A DNA stretch of 64,000 nt from Sipunculus nudus (taxonomy: Eukaryota > Annelida > Sipuncula > Golfingiida > Sipunculidae): positions 34,218,027 through 34,282,026 of the forward strand of contig CM049308.1 in the NCBI GenBank assembly GCA_026874595.1. Reading direction: 5' to 3'. How positions within the stretch are numbered: position 1 is the first letter of the stretch; each line of letters begins with the position of its first letter. Both the position numbers and the translations under genes were made by a program. Shown here piece by piece: positions 59,560-64,000 of this stretch. The notes below the pieces were generated by a model. It was not told where the DNA came from. It did no database searches and saw nothing but the letters and a program-made list of their open reading frames with translations.

Positions 59560-60053
59560 ATACTTGAGCTTTTGTATCAATTTTTTTCATTATTCGGGGG
59601 GGGGGGGGGTACTTCGAAGCCCCAAAGCTTAATACAATATGGGTAACAGAGACCTAATTCCTGGTTTCCAAGGAGATTTTTCATGAACCTTTCTAGATGT
59701 AAAGTTGGAAGGTTTCAGGTCCAGCGGTAACGATTTGTGCCCTGTTAACGGACAACGGCATCTTTGAGGTCTCAAAAATAGAGAAAAAAGTAGGAAAAAA
59801 TCGAAATATACAGGTGGCGCCACCAGTCTGCAGAAACTGATGGAACACTCCATGATCATTATCCATGCAAAGAATCATGGTGATGAATGTATTAGTTATT
59901 CAGATACTTGAGCTTTTGTATCAAATTTTTCATTACTCTGGGGGAAACTTCGGAGCCCAACAGCTGGAAGAATATGGGTAACAGAGACCTAATTCCAGGT
60001 TTCCAAGGAGATTTTTCATGAACCTCTCTAGATGTTAAGTTAAAAGATTCCAG
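59560..60053 (+). repeat. Tandem duplication with ~348-bp period
   Basis: 'tacttgagcttttgtatcaa', 'gggtaacagagacctaattc', 'ggtttccaaggagatttttc' and 'atgaacct(t/c)tctagatgt' occur at 59563-59703 and again at 59911-60035. The first copy has a G14 run (59596-59609) where the second has 'ctctggggg', another homopolymer expansion. Confidence 0.85.
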
Positions 60054-61053
60054 GGTATAAACTTAATTAGTTGTCTGTGCAAGGACATATTATCAACATG
60101 TCAGTCGGCTAAGCGTCATGACCCATGGGTCACTTGTTTTTATGTTTTTTTTTGGCTTCAGCCCAAAACTCTATTAACCATGTCATTAGAGACATCAGTG
60201 TTTATAGTCACAATCATCCTGGCTCCAAACAGCTACATGATACTTTCCTACACCTTCCAGGGATCTGATGGTATTGTTGAGATCACAACATCAACGAGTC
60301 CTGTCTGAACAACCTTCTTCGTATCATTTGCCTTGTATCATTTGCCTTGATGTCAGACATTTGCGGGGGAAGCCAAATCACACTGATACACTTATTTGTT
60401 GTCCTTTTAGCGTCGAGACTCCATCCATTCTTGGATTTCTCTACTTCTTCCCGGAAACCAGTTAGCTAAAATTGAATGTTAGCTAAAGATATGTGACAGT
60501 AGTAAAATATTTTTTTAAGATGGTAGTTCAAATCAGCAAGGAAATGTACGTGGCTTTGCATCCTTGCTTGGATGCAAATGAAGAGAGAAGACAACAACAT
60601 CCCATGCCATCCATGTTGTGGTTTATTTGCAGTAGCCGGCCTTATTCTCATAAAGAATACATCATATATAGTAACAAATAGTTGTATGTTTAAATAACTG
60701 CACAGAATAACATCCCGGATTTTTACTGAGCCATTAGAATAAGTAATCCATGGATTACGGTGGTAAGCTAACGTTTTCTGTCAGAAAATTAACTCCAGTT
60801 GGGCGGGTGTTCTACAAAATACAAAATGTGTAACAGCAACTTATGCTTCCATTTAACATAATCCCTGAGATCTCATGTGGCGAGGGGTAAAAGAATATAA
60901 TCAGAAGTTTACAGATGGAATGTTTATAATTTGACAGTTTCCTGAGAGACTAGCAAAAGATAACGGGTGACTACCATGGCTCGGGTGTCAATCAGCTGTG
61001 GCAATTAAACTAAAATATACTATTTGACAGCCATTCAGAAGACCTTCCCTACA

Positions 61054-61054
<1 letters not shown>
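60054..61054. other. No gene seen
   Basis: A minus-strand stretch near 60330-60425 (EVEKSKNGWSLDAKRTTNKC...) is protein-like for ~35 residues but could not be assigned. Confidence 0.35.
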
Positions 61055-61116
<62 letters not shown>

Positions 61117-61172
61117 CAGCCCAAACCCTCGTGATATATTTCATAAACAAGTCTCCCTTGTAGGAACAATGT

Positions 61173-61226
<54 letters not shown>
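61055..61226 (+). repeat. Compound AT / CA / AT microsatellites
   Basis: (AT)n at 61055-61111, (CA)n at 61174-61202 and (TA)n at 61203-61226. A further (TA)n lies at 61706-61730. Confidence 0.92.
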
Positions 61227-61227
<1 letters not shown>

Positions 61228-61229
61228 AT

Positions 61230-61699
61230 AATTGCACATTAATAATCAAGCTCATCCAGCGAACTGCTCACAGCGTTAATACAATAAAATCGTGATAGTT
61301 AAAGTTAAAGCGATAAAAGTTAATTTAGGCATGTCCAAATTTATACAGATTAAAATATAATTAAATGGTGATTACATAACAAGTCAGGTAAGTGAAGAAA
61401 CAAAAACTATGTATTTATATACTTTAGAGCCTTATCACTAGATATGTTTATAATTAACAGGTCATAAGCATCTCTATAAAGTGTCTACATTCCATTTGTT
61501 TCATATATATATAAATATATATGGTTTGTGATCGTCCTACTCGCACACCCACAAATGACAGAGATCGCAAAAACTATTGACATAGGTTTATTCTGCAACA
61601 AAGTAGACAGTTTGACACGACGTGTGGTCGACAGCATGTGTATATATATAAAATGAATATATAACTTCACAGTTGACTCAAATGGCAATATGAACGGTT

Positions 61700-61730
<31 letters not shown>

Positions 61731-63340
61731 ATTATAAAGCAGTTATTTTAAACAGACTTAAGTTCTATTTTTATAAGGTATATATACATGTGTAAAAAAA
61801 AACACTGAATACAGGGTGATGAAGTGTTTGGAATTTAATTTTATATAGGCTAATAAAGTTTCATGTAAAGTGACCATAATCATATTTGGAAAATAATATA
61901 TTCACCGGAAAGCTTCGCCTTTTTTTATTTCATCCTCATCATTCTTTATCACCACCTTGGGCTACTGCTTCGCGAGACAATTGTTGCATAATAATCATCA
62001 TCCCTCATGTTAAAGCTGGTTAGAGCATCATCATATAATTCATCTTTTGAGTCGTCCTTTATCCCTATGTTCTGATCGCAAAAAATCTATGCAAGTGTCC
62101 TTGCATTGACCGATCATCCTGTTTAACAAATTCGCAATCTTCTTTGCGTCACCTGCAATCTCTAGTATCTTGTCAACAAACGTGCACGTTGCGCTATAGA
62201 ATCGGATTCGAAACATTGATGGTGTTTGCTACGCATGTGCACATACAGTTAATCGATAAATTTAATAAATAATTTTGCATAATTTATATGAAAATATCGA
62301 TCTTTTAAAGCATTGGATAATTTAAATATCCACACGTTAAAGCATTAAATTATTAATTTATCCAGTTCCAACTAAACGGTCTCTCAACTTTAAGCACAGC
62401 TTTTCACTTAACACTTTTCTTTGTCTTTTGAATATTAAGGGAGATAGATTGTATGCATACATCATGCAATCTATGCATGAAAGATTGTATGCATATACAT
62501 ATAACGTGAGTTTGCATACAATTGCATTATTTTATATCAAAGAAAACATCTGCAGCCAAAAATATGTACGGTCATAAAATATTGAACGTGTTCAACATTC
62601 CACATGTTCATGGCAAACATGCTTTCTCTAATATATAACTATTCGGAGGCTTCCTCTGTCATTAATTAGGTATAAAACAGGTCCTGTTTTCTCAGGGAAC
62701 TTTCAAATTAGATTTTATTTCTCATTCCGGCAAAACCTTTATATTAAAAACAAAGTATGAAGTATATACAATAATTCCCCATCTCTGGATGAAAATTAAA
62801 ATGCATTTCTTCAGCTATCCGTTGCAAATTAAGATTTACGTGTAAAACAAATCGATACATGAGAATATACATACATTTATCCAGACTGGCTATTAGTAAC
62901 AAATAAAGCATACTGTATGATATTAAGGTAGCAGGACTGGTCCCCCGCATGACCTGACTTTTTTCGCTTTTTTCTATACATTGAACAATCTAATGCCTTA
63001 GGACCCCTTAAAGTATACATTTTCTGAATGCTAAGAAGATTCTCTACGTTTTGGAAAATAAAAACTTTGTTTTGGAGGAATGTGTCTCAATTTATAAGCG
63101 TTTTAATTTAATTTAAATATTTAACCAAAAAAAAAAAAAACAGTTTATTCCAGCACTTCTTAAGCAGATACAGAATATACTTTTAGATTGATCGAAAATT
63201 TAGATAAAAATCAGGGTGTTTTTTTTTTGTTTTGTTTTGTGAGTTTAGTTTAAAAATTTCGATTTTACAGAGTATTTAATTTTGAAACCCTTACAAATCA
63301 TTTCAGTTTTTACATTTTCCTTAATAAAATCCTTCGAACT
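61230..63340. other. No gene seen
   Basis: AT-rich DNA with many TTTATA/AATATT strings and A or T homopolymers; no domain-bearing frame. Confidence 0.5.
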
Positions 63341-63344
63341 ACGT

Positions 63345-63800
63345 TTAGGCGTAAAATGAAAAAAAAAACGCTTTTAAGTTGACATATTTACAACTACATA
63401 TGTGAAAGATGGTATATTTCGGACAAGTAATTACTGAGAAATAACGCTCTAAAACTAAGGTGTTCATGTGAAATGAAGTTTGGAGAAAATGGCCAAAAAC
63501 TACATTTGTAGAGATCATTCGTTCTACAGACGTAAGTAAGCGCAACTGCATAATGACAGTCAAATGAATTTGGTCAAGACGGTGGTTCCTATCAAACCAT
63601 GTCATAATATCATGGATTAGTTGATTATTATGCTTTAAAAATGACTTAAAACGATGAAAGTTCGTCATGTCACAAGGGTGAGCTGTCACACACCACGTGC
63701 CCTCGATGTTATGGGCGGAGTTTGGCCGAGTGTCAAGGTGGGCCGAGTACTTGAAAGCCGGGACAGGAGGTGTGAATGAGAGACGGGCGTACAACGCCAT
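63345..63800 (-). other. Unassigned 151-residue open frame
   Basis: An uninterrupted minus-strand frame starts at AAGATGG (a good translation context) with MALYARLSFTPPVPAFKYSA and passes GTWCVTAHPCDMTNFHRFKS. The upstream third (63640-63800) is GC-richer than its surroundings. The rest becomes AT-rich and ends with a poly-F tail from an A-run, as chance frames do. No domain recognised. It could be a first exon that really ends at a splice donor I cannot identify. Confidence 0.22.
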
Positions 63801-64000
63801 CTTAGGCACCCCCAGCACACTGGTTCAAAATCCACTATGTATTGTATATATGATAAAAATAAGCATTTTCTTTTTTTTTTTTTTGCTCAGAGAAGTTGCC
63901 AAAAGTTGGTTGTACATTTCGTGTGACATTTATGATTAGATTTATAGATATTGATAAAAAAACAAAGCAATGTACAGTGGAATATCAAAGATTCATTATA

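Noticed and set aside
63345-63800. Calling this frame a definite gene
   Set aside because: No recognised domain, AT-rich low-complexity end and no upstream or downstream exon support; kept only as an unassigned frame.
1-64000. CRISPR-like or phage-like arrays, rRNA genes, bacterial operons
   Set aside because: Repeats seen are contiguous tandem or dispersed eukaryotic types without regular spacers. No rRNA core sequence or run of co-directional genes was found.

Overview
The window is nuclear DNA of an invertebrate animal: AT-rich, gene-poor and full of mobile-element debris. The one intact gene is split by a GT-AG intron and is followed by AATAAA. There are long (AT)n tracts and unusually many pure C or G runs, plus remnants of several LINE clades, a tyrosine-recombinase element, hAT, CACTA-like and Harbinger-like DNA transposons, and many inverted-repeat (MITE-like) elements. 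A secreted fibrinogen-domain lectin in this setting suggests a lophotrochozoan, most likely a bivalve mollusc. That placement is inference; no sequence search was run. No bacterial gene, rRNA, complete tRNA or CRISPR array was seen.

Layout. 1-2571 is a composite repeat (orphan Ig exon, L1/Tx1-like RT piece, small conserved ORF) present again at 29154-31700. 3992-4750 holds a decayed unknown gene. 6345-7290 is a ~150-bp tandem array. 11490-12250 is a dying tyrosine recombinase, followed at 12312-14071 by two facing copies of a ~78-bp sequence. 14654-16196 is the only gene that looks intact: a two-exon secreted fibrinogen-related protein with TATA box and poly(A) signal. 17392-18424 has two exons of a Myb/SANT-like protein of the kind carried by Harbinger elements, set among AT microsatellites. 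18646-25605 is repeats, a broken SAMD3-like fragment and a MITE. 26548-28687 is a dead L2-clade LINE on the minus strand. 32193-32640 and 38945-40151 are CpG-rich or palindromic MITEs; the latter is a three-copy array. 44738-50414 is a 5.7-kb element with matching terminal inverted repeats, CACTA-like subterminal repeats, an internal promoter-like region and minus-strand exon-like segments. 52900-54720 contains two tandem arrays. 54916-58371 is a hAT element with a broken transposase. The rest is low-information DNA with a SINE head, tandem duplications and microsatellites.

The features do not form a pathway. The fibrinogen-related gene is the only one likely to make a working host protein, presumably a secreted recognition molecule; nearly everything else records transposition and decay. 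I saw no convincing new multi-gene system. The items most worth a second look are the fibrinogen domain that lacks its GGWT segment and has extra cysteines, the 5.7-kb TIR element with a possible split gene, and the facing repeat pair next to the recombinase.
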